Source: Rostrohypoxylon terebratum
Taxonomy: Eukaryota > Ascomycota > Sordariomycetes > Xylariales > Hypoxylaceae
NCBI GenBank assembly: GCA_022497145.1
Contig: MU385965.1
Span: 1 to 64,000 of the forward strand
Reading direction: 5' to 3'
DNA length: 64,000 nt
Numbering within the stretch: the first letter of the stretch is position 1; each line of letters begins with the position of its first letter. The notes beneath the pieces were generated by a model. That model saw nothing but the letters and a program-made list of their open reading frames with translations. It had not been told where the DNA came from and searched no databases. The position numbers and the translations under genes were made by a program. Shown here piece after piece: positions 12,271-22,889 of the stretch.

Positions 12271-12294
12271 CACCTGGACGCCAGCGTCCAGGTG
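12271..12294. repeat. 10-bp perfect hairpin with CCAG loop
   Basis: CACCTGGACG (12271-12280), loop CCAG (12281-12284), CGTCCAGGTG (12285-12294). The preceding unit (CGTGG, loop TTCCAG, CCACG, 12244-12259) is enclosed by a 7-bp stem TGTTGCC (12216-12222) with GGCAACA (12266-12272). Confidence 0.9.
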
Positions 12295-12339
12295 CGCTGG
12301 CGAAGGTAGTAGCTGCTGATGCTGACCGGGCCCCCAACC

Positions 12340-12358
12340 CGTCCTCGTCATGAGGACG
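12340..12358. repeat. 7-bp perfect hairpin in the array
   Basis: CGTCCTC (12340-12346), loop GTCAT, GAGGACG (12352-12358). It is followed by a 40-nt imperfect hairpin (12361-12400) with outer arms TTGGC / GCCAA, middle arms TGGGC / GCCCA and an apical ACCAG. Confidence 0.8.
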
Positions 12359-12451
12359 AATTGGCACATTGGGCAGAGGACCAGCCCCCGCCCAGGCCAA
12401 GCCGCAGGCGACATTGAAGACAGACCGTTGAAACCCCCTCATATACTGACC

Positions 12452-12474
12452 CAGGTGTGGGCCAGCCACACCTG
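12452..12474. repeat. 9-bp perfect hairpin with GCCAG loop
   Basis: CAGGTGTGG (12452-12460), loop GCCAG (12461-12465), CCACACCTG (12466-12474). Ten bases further is TCATGGT (12483-12489), loop TCCGG, ACCATGA (12495-12501), another perfect stem. Confidence 0.9.
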
Positions 12475-12902
12475 AGGAGTGATCATGGTTCCGGACCATG
12501 AGAGCGGACCAGCCGGCTCCTCAATGCGAGGTTTGGGTCAGAGGGGAGAGGGCTTCCCACGAAGGGAGGACAAGCGGTCTCCTATGTGTTGTCCATGGTA
12601 TGGCTTTGCGCAACATTACGGTCTGAGAAGAAATTCTTCATCCTGCGCTGCTGGGATGGAAGGACCAGCCTTTCCAAACCCCATTTTTGGACGAAGGGGA
12701 TCATTCCCTGTTCGTCATCCGTCGGCCGATCACCCCTCCAGGCGGCGGGAAGGCTTGGAAAAAGAGGCAAACGAGGAGGATCTAAGGGGTTCATCTCTAT
12801 ACCTCCTGGCAGCAGCCAGTGTGAAGAGGCTCTGGATCGTCTGCCACCTAACTCGAGGTGTTGTGCAAATCTGTTGGCAGCTTGCCTGAGGTTGGGCTGC
12901 CG

Positions 12903-12919
12903 GGACCGGCCAGCGGTCC
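12903..12919. repeat. 6-bp perfect hairpin with GCCAG loop
   Basis: GGACCG (12903-12908), loop GCCAG (12909-12913), CGGTCC (12914-12919). It is the last CCAG-loop unit I find. A CAGCCT / AGGCTG stem (13002-13019) closes the hairpin-dense stretch. Confidence 0.85.
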
Positions 12920-13271
12920 TTTGGGGCCTTGAATCGTCCTGCGAAGACAGTATTGACATGGAGTATGACATCACTACCGGACATTTGCAGAAACTTGACA
13001 GCAGCCTCCCATAAGGCTGGTGAGCTGCTGGTAGTTGAGCCGCGGAGCTGGGATAGGCTCAAGAAGGACTCTGTTGCCCTTTGTAAGAGGGGATTCTTGA
13101 CAGCTAGCCAGGACTAGATAGGACTAGATAGACGATGGAAGAATCTTGTGTGTATACCGCATTCTCCAGCTCAGGTCCTACGCCGTAGGGAAATTTAGAG
13201 CTCATCGCGCAATAAGAGTCGTTTCCCGGATATCCAGGTCCGCACCATAACACTTATGTCATCTTTGAACC

Positions 13272-14791
13272 TCATTCGTGCGCGGACTTTTTGCCGTTGG
13301 TGCGAACAGCATCACTGACCTGCTCCCAATTTTCCACGACGAACTGTTTGACTTTCTCTTCATCGTAAAACCCGGTCGCATCTCGAAGTGGTGTGGGAGG
13401 GTGAATACCCAAGGTATAATTATTTTCCATGATGATTTTCTTGAATGCCTTTGCCACTTGACCGTGACAACTTCTCTCATTAAGCGACATTGCTCGTCCC
13501 TCTGGCATTTTTGGGGTGTAAGCTTTGATCACGTTGCGCCACAATGTTTGGCGCTGTCTCTCCAAGTTCCACTCTCTGAGTTGAGCTTCGTATGCGTGTT
13601 GTGAACCAGGAAAGTACTCGAAGGCTTCCGCCCGCACCGAATCTCGTGTCGCACTCTGTTCTGTGAACAATCCCGCTTCTCTGCAAGAGGGTAGAAACTC
13701 GTCGATCCATTTTCTGAAGACAGGACGGTAGTTCTTGCGACGGCGATCATTGGCTTTTAATTTACTATTGTCGATTACCTCCCCGTCGGTTGGTGTGTGC
13801 TTTTCATCGGGTTCAGGCCGTACCCAGAAGAGCCGACAAGTTGTTGCGTATTCAAATAATCCTTCAACTGAGCTAAACGGCTCTTCCCATTGCGACTTAT
13901 CATTCTTGAAGCCGAGGAAGCTTAGAATGTTACTGGGATTGGTAGAAAGGAGCACTCGAGCTTTTTTCCTATCAAGACTCTCAATCTCAGGGATGCGCAG
14001 GTGTAAGCCAATTTCATCAACGGTGAGACCATAAGGGCGGATGGTGCTCCCAATTATGTTCCACATGTCGCCATGAGCGTGTTTAAACTGTCGAATAGGG
14101 TGTGATGTTAGTGTTGATCTGTGATTGAAAGAAATGTGTTTGTTTGGATGAAAATTGATGGAAGGTGGTGGAGGGTGATGGAAGGTGATGAAAGTGAGAG
14201 ATCATTTCACTCACTATTAATAAAAGTTAGTTTTGATGTTTTGGAGTTGATTTAGGTTGGATGGATATTGAAAAAAAGGATGATGTGAAAGATGGTTGTG
14301 GAATAAAATGAAATGATAATTTACGTACCCAGCATCCACTGTAAGTGTTCTAAAGAATCACAGTAGTGAAGGTCGACCTGAATATGTCGAGGTGTCATGC
14401 TACTATCCACATCGTCGTCGTCTTTGATGACTTGACGAGGGATGTCAGTGGGCCAGGGAATAGCTATGTTCATAGTGCCTGGCTGATCTTGAAAGTCTCG
14501 TCCAGCATGAAGAAGCTGCGCAGAGGCTTTGAGAGCGTCGTCCTTGGACAGTGGTGGCGTTTTTGAAATATTCTCAGCAGGTGAGGGAAAAGTAGAGTTT
14601 CTCTCCCACGCCATGAATATATCAATATCACCATAATCTATCTTAGCAGGGCCTGGGATAGGTGTAGCAACAATGACAAAAAGTTCTTGAAGCTTGGAAT
14701 GGCATTGCTTCAATACATGCTCATACACGTTGGGAGGCATCCGCGGTGTGTAGAGTGGATTCTCTCCAGAGGAGAAGACCTGCCCGCCCAT
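13272..14791 (-). pseudogene. Nucleotidyltransferase-like fungal protein, frame broken at the only canonical splice
   Basis: Exon 1 (14791-14329) has the opening GGQVFSSGENPLYTPRMPP, the carboxylate pair in YGDIDIFMAW and a third acid in IQVDLHYCD, the three-Asp layout of the nucleotidyltransferase fold. Exon 2 (14087-13272) continues with FKHAHGDMWN and LTVDEIGLHLRIPEIE and ends at 13272. The natural protein join is QWML to FKHAHG. However, the donor GTACGT follows an extra G (position 14329) and the acceptor ACAG precedes TTTAAA, so canonical splicing gives CTG GTT TAA, a stop. The 241-nt intron is also far longer than its neighbours. It is either a one-base insertion that killed the gene or a non-canonical splice. 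The enzymatic role is inferred from the fold only. It lies directly beside the hairpin array. Confidence 0.6.
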
Positions 14792-15999
14792 GATATCCTA
14801 TTCGGCTCACTTAAGCAGATAGGTCAGATATTGTATGTATGGGCTACGTGATGGAAGATGAAAAGCTTGCTTGGGGATGATGATATTGAGAACTTGATAC
14901 TTTTATGAATTTTTGCAAAGAAAAAAAAAAGCAAATGTGTGCAGGACAGCAAGATGTTGTTTGGTAACAGAGTAGTGTAGTGGTAGTGTTATGGGGGTTT
15001 GGGAATGAGGACAAAAATTGTTGATGAAAGTTGAAGAAAAGAAAGTTAGAAGTGAAGAAGAGAAGCAAAAGAAAAAGGGAAGTGGGAAAGGAATGGAATT
15101 TATGGGCAGTGCTGAGAAATAGTGCTGAGAGGTAGTGCTGAACAGCTGAAGGGCAGTAGTGCTGGGCAGTAGAGCTGGGCAGTAAGGTTTCGAAATCGGA
15201 GGGCATGAAGAAAACTAGAGAGTCGAAATCGTAGGTAACATGAATGTGGGAGAGTACAGAGTTGGAGTCAAGCGCCACATGTAAATGGCTGGTCCTCAGC
15301 ATATGCTGCTCCTATTTATTACAATAGCGAAATTATTGTGATGCTTACCTGGGTCCTGGGTAATGATATAGAATGGATTCAGCCAAAAGGACAGGGTATG
15401 GTGTTGGATTTGTGATTTAGAAGTGTGATTGATTTAGAAGTGATTTAAAAGTGTGATTTAGAAGTGAAGGTTTTCTTTGTGTGGTTTTGCGGTTTTGTGG
15501 TTGATGTCGCATCCATCCATGGATAGTAACTTAGTGATTCACTTCCACTGGAGTTTAGGACTCTAGGTACCTAATACTCAGTGCCGGAAGAAGGAGTCAG
15601 TGCCTGCAGGAGTCATCTGTAGATTTTTCTCAGGTCGATTTCGGTCAGTTAGTTAGTTCGATTGGGGGCTTGGCGTATTCGGTAAAATTCACAGATATGG
15701 CTTAGTTAGAGTTGGAATGAATTACACCGTAGCGCCTTTCAAAAGAGGTGTGATGACTAAGAATTCATGCCGACGCTTCAAAGACTTCGAACGATTGGGA
15801 ATAATCTCATAAATATGAACGATCCTTCATGAATTTTCATGTGAAACTTTCTCATAATTCATCTTTCATCTCGTAGTTATGTAACTGCGACAGTACTTCT
15901 CAAAATGTATATAGATGTTATCATGTCTTCATTTACTCCAGACCCAACTCATACTAGGCTCCCGAGGTCGTCAAAGCTACCGGCAGATTCATCTGTGAC
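14792..15999. other. Intergenic with two short tandem-repeat patches
   Basis: No supported gene. A degenerate repeat of the unit CAGTAGTGCTG(A/G)G lies at about 15110-15190, and one of GTGATTTAGAAGT at about 15405-15470. The minus strand of 14844-15302 is open but pyrimidine-rich and low in complexity; I take it as the 5' flank of the nucleotidyltransferase-like gene. Confidence 0.6.
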
Positions 16000-17620
16000 T
16001 CACTCATCCTTGGTGTACTTTGAACTTTGTCGCCATTTTGACCCATACCTCAACACCAACATGGGAATCGGGGCAAGAAGAAGGCTAGCGCCTCCCAATA
16101 ATGATAAGCCCCCACCATAACCGAACTCGTTCACCAGTGGCTCTATAGCAAGTGGCAAGAATGTGCCTGCCAAGCATCTCATAACAATCACAGCTGTCAT
16201 TGCCGAAGCCGCATACAGCCCGAAGGCATCCACGACGTACGCATAGAGCGGTAAAAACCCTAGCATAAGCGTGACACCAATTGCGATAACGGATGAGAGG
16301 ACTAGTGCAGCCGAGGAGTGAGTTTGAATAGCCCATCCATAACCTGCAACGACGAGAGGTAGCGTGACGCCTCCGATGATTACTAGAGGTAGCCGGTATT
16401 CGGGTCTCCCTACGCCCTTATGGGAGTCGCGCAGTTTGATATAGATCCTATCTAAAGTGAGGTTGCAGATGATGAGACTGAAAGCAGAGCCAATGCCTGT
16501 ACGTTGGTTAGTATCCTATGTCTTGGCAGTTATCAAATACCATAGGGTGAATGGATCTTACTAAAAGTGACAAGTCCTGACCCGGCGGCAGCAGGCGAAA
16601 ACCCATACTTCGTTTCGAGGATATCCGGCAACGTAGTCGCTGTTATATAGAAATACGTGAAAACAACAGATCCAAATAATGAGAGCGCTTGTAAGACGCC
16701 CGAGCCAGCCAACACAGTAAAAGGCCTGGTGATGGCGACCCACACCTTTTTAGCCCTCGGACTGTCATCCGAGTCGAACACGGTCCGTAGCGACGTGTTA
16801 CCGGTTTCGCGCCGGAGCCTCGCTGCTTTCCGTCTTAGAATCGGGACTTTGTACGTTTCGCGGAATAGGGTGAGAAAAACCACTTCGTATGCAGTGGCCA
16901 GAATCACGCTCATCCACATAGCTTTCCGCCACCCCAACGTTTCAGCGATCGCCCCGCTAATGGCTGGTCCAACCGCGCCGCCGATCAGTGGTGCCAGCTG
17001 GATCAAGCTCATTGCCGAGCCTCTCTGCTCTGACACGAACATGTCGCCGACAATTGCGGGGTTCAGTACATTGGATGCTACGGAGAGTCCCGTCAGCGTT
17101 CTCGCAACAATGAAAAGCGTCGTACTTTGAGATAGTGCTGCTAAAACTGTGGCTGCGATGAATAGAGCGTTGGCGGTGTTCATGACGGGATAGCGCCCAA
17201 ATACTTCGGACAGCGGAGCGATAAGCAGGGGTCCCGCCGCTTCGCCCAATTCCCAAATCGTCACTAAAAGCACACTTGCTGATTTGCTAGCGTGGCCGTG
17301 ATCAAGATCATCAACAATGCGTGTCGCAACAGGTACGACGGATATACACGTAAATGTCCTACGAAAAGGATAAGCATAGGTAGTACCTAGGTATGTTACT
17401 TCGTACTTGAGATTGAGATCAAGATCTGAGACACGTACACTGTGAAAGCCATGAAGGCGAGGAGAGCCACTATCCCCCACTTGTAGGCCTGGGGCCATTC
17501 CATGGGGTTTTCCGAGTCGCCATTAGGATCAAAGTCGACGATGTCTTTACTTGAGGGGTCGTCTTCTCTTTCTACGTATATGAGATGGGCATCTTGTAAT
17601 AGAGGCTGCGTCTCGTCCAT
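16000..17620 (-). CDS. Major facilitator superfamily transporter, DHA1-type drug:H+ antiporter-like (491 aa)
   Basis: Three exons: 17620-17439, 17358-16562 and 16496-16000. Introns are 80 and 65 nt, GT..AG, and the sum is exactly 492 codons. The protein has an acidic N-terminal tail, then about twelve membrane segments with a central cytoplasmic loop (residues about 240-290). Visible signatures are a motif-A-like LSEVFGRYPV after TM2, a long stretch LFIVARTLTGLSVASNVL in TM4 and a motif-C-like PLIGGAVGPAISG in TM5. These match the DHA1/12-spanner fungal drug and metabolite exporters in the plasma membrane. The substrate cannot be told and no biosynthetic genes adjoin. The ATG at 17620 (MDETQPLL) is preferred because the open frame upstream has no further ATG in a good context. 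Confidence 0.88.
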
Positions 17621-18325
17621 GACTAGGTAGGTAGTCAACTTCGCTGGAATAAAACTACTGGATTTGTTAGCAAAGGACAAATGGTGATGGAAGAGGACAA
17701 TTTCAGGAGGGATGGGGAGAAGTTGAAATAAAATACCCGACCCCTGGACAGTTCCGACTAGCACCACTAAAAATCAATATGTTTAACAATCTGAATCCAC
17801 TGAGCGCGCCCTTCTAAGTCACGACATCGGACCCCTCGACTGCGAAAGTGGAGTAACGTGCCAAGCCTAATAGTAACAGAATGTTGCAGAGATTACCTAG
17901 GTCCTACATACTTAGTATGCAAGGTTCCATACGAATATCAGCACCTATCCGTTCAATTTCAAATTGTAAACCTCTCGTGTTCTCTCCGATCGTTGAATCC
18001 TCGTCGCGATATTCCATATAATTGCATATCCGTGAATATAGTGGGTTGGGTAGGTACCTATCACGCTTGATTTCTCTAGCAATACCCCATGACCTACACA
18101 CTACACAACTTGTGTATCCTCTTGCCAACTCCTATTGACACTCCCGTGGTCCGATTCGAGGCAGCGGCAGAGAGCCGAGCGAGTGCCTTGAGCTGGCCGT
18201 TTGACCCGAAACTGTCGGGCTCAGAGTTACTGCCACAGGATCGCCCGAAGGTGTAAACATTATGCGAGGGGTTAATCTACGGCTTCCGCGTCGTCTCGAT
18301 GGGTATTTCCTGATGTCATAGTGAA
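17621..18325. other. Intergenic, no gene seen
   Basis: The flank between the MFS gene and the small membrane-protein gene, both on the minus strand. It has no recognisable motif apart from scattered TACCTA words. Confidence 0.5.
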
Positions 18326-18957
18326 CTAAAAGTCCGTTGGATAGTCTAGAGCATCAAATCTGTTAGCCGAAAGAAACCATGTTAATGCATATCTCCTTAC
18401 GCAAGAATACCCCATAAGCACATAACCCACCAGTAATGCCTGCAGCCGGAATGGTCGCCTATATCACAAGCCTTCATAAGGCCTAAATTGGAAACCATCG
18501 TAACAGAGATAACGGTGGAAAGCGCATCGAAACATAAATGTATGACCATATTAATCTCGGGAGTGCCTCCGCATTCCATGTCGAAGACTTGTATCACGCC
18601 CCAAAAGAACACGACTCCCGCCTATTATAGATCAGGTTCATTTCTCCACGCAGTGACTGAGAAAGGGACATTAAATTGACGTACAAGAGCAACGTGGTAT
18701 GTCCATATAGGATAATGGAAATCGAACGATAGAGATATCACTGTTGCTGATAGTGGTAGACGGGCAAGTCGTATAATTGTGTCGTTGCTAAGATGAGCTC
18801 TTATAGTCTTAGACATGTTAGGTAACTTTTCCAGGTTTGACGTTGTGTTACTCGTAAGGTGCCGGTAGTTGCCGCGATGAATTAGCGAATCGCCCCTGTT
18901 ACCAGCCACCTCGGAGTTCAAGTGAGACTGGATTCTCATATCATTCTCCCCATCCAT
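18326..18957 (-). CDS. Small four-pass membrane protein, hypothetical (175 aa)
   Basis: Three exons: 18957-18685, 18621-18401 and 18359-18326. Introns are 63 nt (GTACGT..ATAG) and 41 nt (GTAAGG..ACAG with a GGCTAAC branch), totalling 176 codons. The hydrophilic N-terminal half (about 60 residues) is followed by hydrophobic segments near residues 65-85, 86-105, 115-135 and 150-168. A Cys-containing loop (KACDIGDHSGC) lies before the last one. The arrangement recalls small MARVEL-like or stress-related membrane proteins of fungi, but I see no diagnostic motif. It sits head-to-head with the membrane-protein gene at 19447, 489 bp apart, so a shared promoter region is possible. Confidence 0.6.
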
Positions 18958-19446
18958 CCTTACCTATTCCTAACCTCTGTTTCGAAGCTTCGATAGTTGT
19001 ATTGATATTAGATAGGTAAAATTGATGAAAATCCAGTCCATATGACCAGAATGACGGGATAGTATAAATTCCAAACTAGCCCACGCAGTGAGGAGATATT
19101 GCTATTTGAATCTGCGTTTCCTGTCCGGAAGACGTCATCTACGGACATATAAGACACACTAACAAAAGCCACAAGAGTTCCTTACTCTAGGGATGACCGA
19201 GACATATTTTACCATTAATCCACCAATTATTATAGCCGAGCATCCGTTAGAAAAGAAATAGCATTACGCAATTAGTAGTGTTACACAACATGAAATCGAA
19301 AATAGAATCACAGATTCACTTGGCTTTGTAATGATGGATTTGATATAATTAGGTGGTTTCTTACCTATAACATCCCCTCTTCCGGTAGATTAAGCCATGG
19401 ACCTAAGAAACGGAGAAAAAAGCCAACCCAGACATCCTGCGACAAC
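18958..19446. other. Divergent intergenic region between two membrane-protein genes
   Basis: 489 bp between the start codons of the minus-strand gene at 18957 and the plus-strand gene at 19447; probably holds both promoters. No distinct element recognised. Confidence 0.5.
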
Positions 19447-22067
19447 ATGGGTGCTATGTCTCTCTCTATACCAAAGCAGAGGTGGCGGCGGACCGGGATG
19501 TTCAACCTTAGTCTGATATTCTTCTACGGAATAGTGCTCCTTGTCTGTCTCGTCGTGTCTCTTTCACAGGGCTCTACACTATATTCCACCACGGTCGTCT
19601 TCGAAGGCGACTGTGAACGAACAAATAGACTCAACCTCGTCTTCCATCTTCTACTCAATGTCATATCTACTCTGACTCTGGCATCTGCTGGGTTTTTCAT
19701 GCAGATATTAAGCTCGCCATCCCGCCAAGAGATCGACCGCGCCCATTCGAGACTTCGATCGCTCAATATTGGTGTTTCTTCTATCAAAAATGTTCGTTTC
19801 TTTTCCTGGGCAAAATCGCTTGGCTGGCTGGTGCTTTTCGTTACTTCGATCCCGATTCACATGTTCTTCAATAGTTCAGTCTTCAAAGTGAATTACCAAG
19901 GTTCAGATTGGAGACTTACCATTGCTTCAAGTGGGTTTGGCGCACAAGACGTTCAATTCTTCCCACCAGGAGCAAGCTTGGCCAACGCAGGAGTCCCAAT
20001 CCCGGGTTTAGACAATGCGCATTACAATTATTCTTTTTGCCCATTCGGTGTAGGACGCGACTGGGGATATGGGGAGTATGTAGACTTGCCAGAATACTGG
20101 AACGAGTCATCCTCGGTATATCAAAATATTTCAAGCACGGCAATTATGTCTAAAGATTGGCACAAAATGACACCTCACGCCTGTCGAGAAGAATATGGCG
20201 CCTGTAAACCTAGGAAGAAGTACCGAGATGTAATCATTGTCATTGGCACTAATACCGATAACCCCGACGGATGGACTCGATCTCAGGTTTTCAGCGATCC
20301 GAATAATATCTTGGGACCCGTCTGGGATCCTCACGTACCACGTAAGGAGTTGAACTCTCTGTGGTATTCAACATCTTGTACGAATTATTTGCCGACATCT
20401 GTGGTATCGACCGATGCGAACGAGCTCGTTTGCAGCAATACATGTCAATTCGCACTTGGAATTTCAGGAACAGACTTACGAACAAGTGTTGTGTTTCCTG
20501 AATCCAATTGGACGATTGATCTACCGGAGCGCTACGTGAGCCCCTGTGTTACAGCTGAACAGCAGAGACCCGGTTACGATGACACGTTCAACAAACACAA
20601 TGTGAAATATTGTCTAGCGCAACCCTCAAAGTCTGAGTGCCAAATCAGATTATCTAATATGCTTTTATTCATTTCTATTTTATGTGTCCTTGCGAAAGGC
20701 ATCATCTGTGTATTGGTGGTCTACTATCTCCCCCAGGAGTCATTAGTTACCCTCGGGGACGTACTGGAATCCTTCATTACAAACCCAGATCCTTCAACGA
20801 TGGGATTGGGAACATTCGACGTTCATGATAGCCAGCGGTTACAATTCGAGACACGCACGCATATAGGACCTCACGATTCTACGGAACTTAGTGAATCGAT
20901 AGTTCCTCGTGTCTGGCATCAAAAAGCTAGAAGACTCGTGTCAGTTCTTCCAAAATCGACCCTATCAAGTACTTACGTCCCCATACTTTTATTCGGGGGC
21001 ATCGCAGGTCATTTCACATCCCAGATATACAGCTATAACGGCTTCAGCTTGTAAGTTGCCCATGAAGCGCACGCTTATAGTAGTCATTGAGGGTGGTACT
21101 TAAAATATTAATCCGGGGTCAGCAAAGGAGCTTTTGGGGAATCGGACTCCCCATATTTCATAAGCGACTACGTTGGACAATACGGATTCTTAACTACTTT
21201 GATATTCGCCAATATCCCACAGTTCATACTATCATGTTGCTTTCTTTCGTATTCTTCCATTTTCACCCGTTTTCTGGCCGAAAAGGAATTCAACTCATAC
21301 AGTCTTATGCCACCCAAGCCGCTTCGTGTGTCATACCCAGCCGGTGAACAGACTTCCACATATTGGCTTCAGCTACCATATACTCACAGCTTACCCTTGC
21401 TCATAATCAACATACTGCTACACTGGCTCGCGTCCAACTCTATATTCATCTTCGTTAGTCAAGGTGGTAATATTACAAGGGCTCTTTTTTCTATGATAGT
21501 CTGGTGCTCACGGGGATACAGGTTATCTGAAGAACTTCTATTACGACCCTTCCGATCGTAACGATAAGTGGAGATTGCCTGAAGATGCAGTCGCTGTACT
21601 AGCATTCTCGCTCCCTGCAATCCTGACCTTCTTTATCGTATGCATAACTATAATTCTGATCCCTATTCTATACGGCTTAAAGAAACTCCCGGGCGATATG
21701 GTGATGGGGGCATGCGACTCATTAGTGCTATCCGCAGCTTGTCACACACATAGATCGACCAGATCTCTTGGCCAAGGAGAGTCAAACGAAGAGGGTAGTT
21801 CTGGTGATGACAGTAAGTGAAATTCATTGCCCCTTTTCCATCCTATGTACTGTGAAGTCGCTAAATGCAGCATGCCAAGAACTAGAAAATACGAATGAAC
21901 GGCAACCGCCGCAAGAACTCTCCAAGGGGAAGCTTTTATGGGGCGTCTCACATTTACCATCATCGATGCCTGACATGATCAGCACCGGTCGAGAGGCAAT
22001 GCACCTGGGCTTTTGCAGCGTAGATGAATATCTTCATGGTCCCGTCGATGGCGAGAAGTATGCATGA
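19447..22067 (+). CDS. DUF6536-type fungal multi-pass membrane protein (814 aa)
   Basis: Four exons: 19447-21050, 21123-21453, 21500-21812 and 21871-22067. Introns are 72, 46 and 58 nt, and the sum is exactly 815 codons. The N-terminus (WRRTGMFNLSLIFFYGIVLL, then a GDC motif, NLVFHLLLNVISTL, a SAPTR-like SSPSRQEIDRAH and IPIHMFFNSSVF) is the conserved module I know as DUF6536. A large extracellular Cys-containing region follows, then several C-terminal membrane helices, and a tail with LLWG and MHLGF typical of this fungal family. Function is unknown; such genes are often expanded and variable in plant-associated ascomycetes. The second intron (GTTAGT donor at 21454) is the least certain; it was chosen because it joins the two conserved frames in phase. 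Confidence 0.78.
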
Positions 22068-22889
22068 GACTTACGCGCCGCGTGGATAAAACTGCTGAGG
22101 TCTTGGCTCATCGAGTTTGGGGAGGCCTGATTGGAATTCACCTAAAAGGGGTACCAGAAACGGGCAAACCGTCCTGGTAGGTAAGTGTCTACATTGCTAT
22201 ATATAATTCTTTCCATTGTTTACTCATAGGGAGACCACTCATATTGGTGGCCCGACCCCCTTGTGTGACAGTGCATGATGTAACGCTGAAGACCGTCCAT
22301 TCGCAACCTGTCCAGATGAGACGATTACTACTTCGTTCCTAAAAAAGCGACAATATCTAGAAGGTACGGATATCAGGGTTACTGATACATGCTAATCGTC
22401 TACAAATACGGGAACCTCCAATTTATTGATATTATGTGTAGACGTCTCATTTTATCACAACCATCGCTCAATACTGCCATAAAGCGCGCGACGTACCATT
22501 TAGGCCCCGCGATCAACCACCCCTTTATATGCGATTCTGTTACACAAGGCTACTTTATGAAACGTATTCTCCACGTACAATGGTAGGGCATAGTCACATA
22601 AGAGATGGTTAGCATCACGGGAGTTTATTCAAAGTGAATGAGGCTAGGCACTAGGTAAGTAGATGCCTACCCAGATTTATAAATGGTCTAATTGTTACGG
22701 TCCAGCTGCGGGGTAACACATATAATACAGAATTGGGGAACAATGACCAGTTGGTCATTGGGAAGCTTTTAGCTTCATGGCGCAATTGGTTGTCCCCAGA
22801 CCGATTGTAACACTAATGTCCTCAAATTCTCGATATTCATCGCCATATCCAACATCTCATCCTCAATAACAATCCCATAAAAGAGAATA
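22068..22889. other. Intergenic between tandem membrane-protein genes
   Basis: 822 bp without a gene. It holds a nested inverted-repeat structure at 22735-22797 (listed separately) about 100 bp before the next start codon. Confidence 0.5.
22735..22797. repeat. Nested inverted repeats (three-way-junction-like)
   Basis: Outer arms GGGGA (22735-22739) and TCCCC (22793-22797) enclose two perfect hairpins: CAATGACCA / TGGTCATTG (22741-22760, 2-nt loop) and GAAGCT / AGCTTC (22762-22776, TTT loop). The position just upstream of a start codon would suit a regulatory or structured 5' leader element. Confidence 0.6.

Larger units (their letters stand above)
11194..13019. repeat. Dense array of short GC-rich hairpins, many with CCAG loops
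   Basis: About 1.8 kb in which perfect or near-perfect inverted repeats follow one another almost without gaps. At least fourteen have CCAG in the loop, always on the plus strand. Stems (left arm / loop / right arm starts): CGAG-ACCAG at 11382, CCGAG-ACCAG at 11490, GGCG-TCCAG at 11526, CGGAG-ACCAG at 11631, a 13-bp stem at 11667, ATGGAGGAG-ACCAG at 11954, GCTG-GCCAG at 12080, CGTGG-TTCCAG at 12244, a 10-bp stem at 12271, GG-ACCAG at 12378, a 9-bp stem at 12452, GAGCGG-ACCAG at 12502, GGAAGG-ACCAG at 12658 and GGACCG-GCCAG at 12903. Other hairpins with different loops fill the gaps. Stem sequences differ between units while the loop is kept, the pattern expected of selection on structure. Open frames exist on both strands, but none resembles a protein. 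Confidence 0.8.

Noticed and set aside
12310..12362. Possible hammerhead ribozyme (CTGATG near 12314 and a GTCC..GGACGAA stem)
   Set aside because: The conserved core CTGATGA must lie directly before the stem-II GTCC arm. Here 20 unrelated bases intervene and the GAAAC part reads GAATT, so the core cannot form.
11392..13062. Long open reading frames on both strands across the hairpin array
   Set aside because: They occur in several frames at once because the DNA is GC-rich and self-complementary. None shows recognisable motifs, introns or a consistent coding frame.
14844..15302. 152-aa minus-strand frame upstream of the nucleotidyltransferase-like gene
   Set aside because: It is Phe/Ser/His/Thr-rich and low in complexity, produced by a pyrimidine-rich promoter strand; no domain and no splice support.
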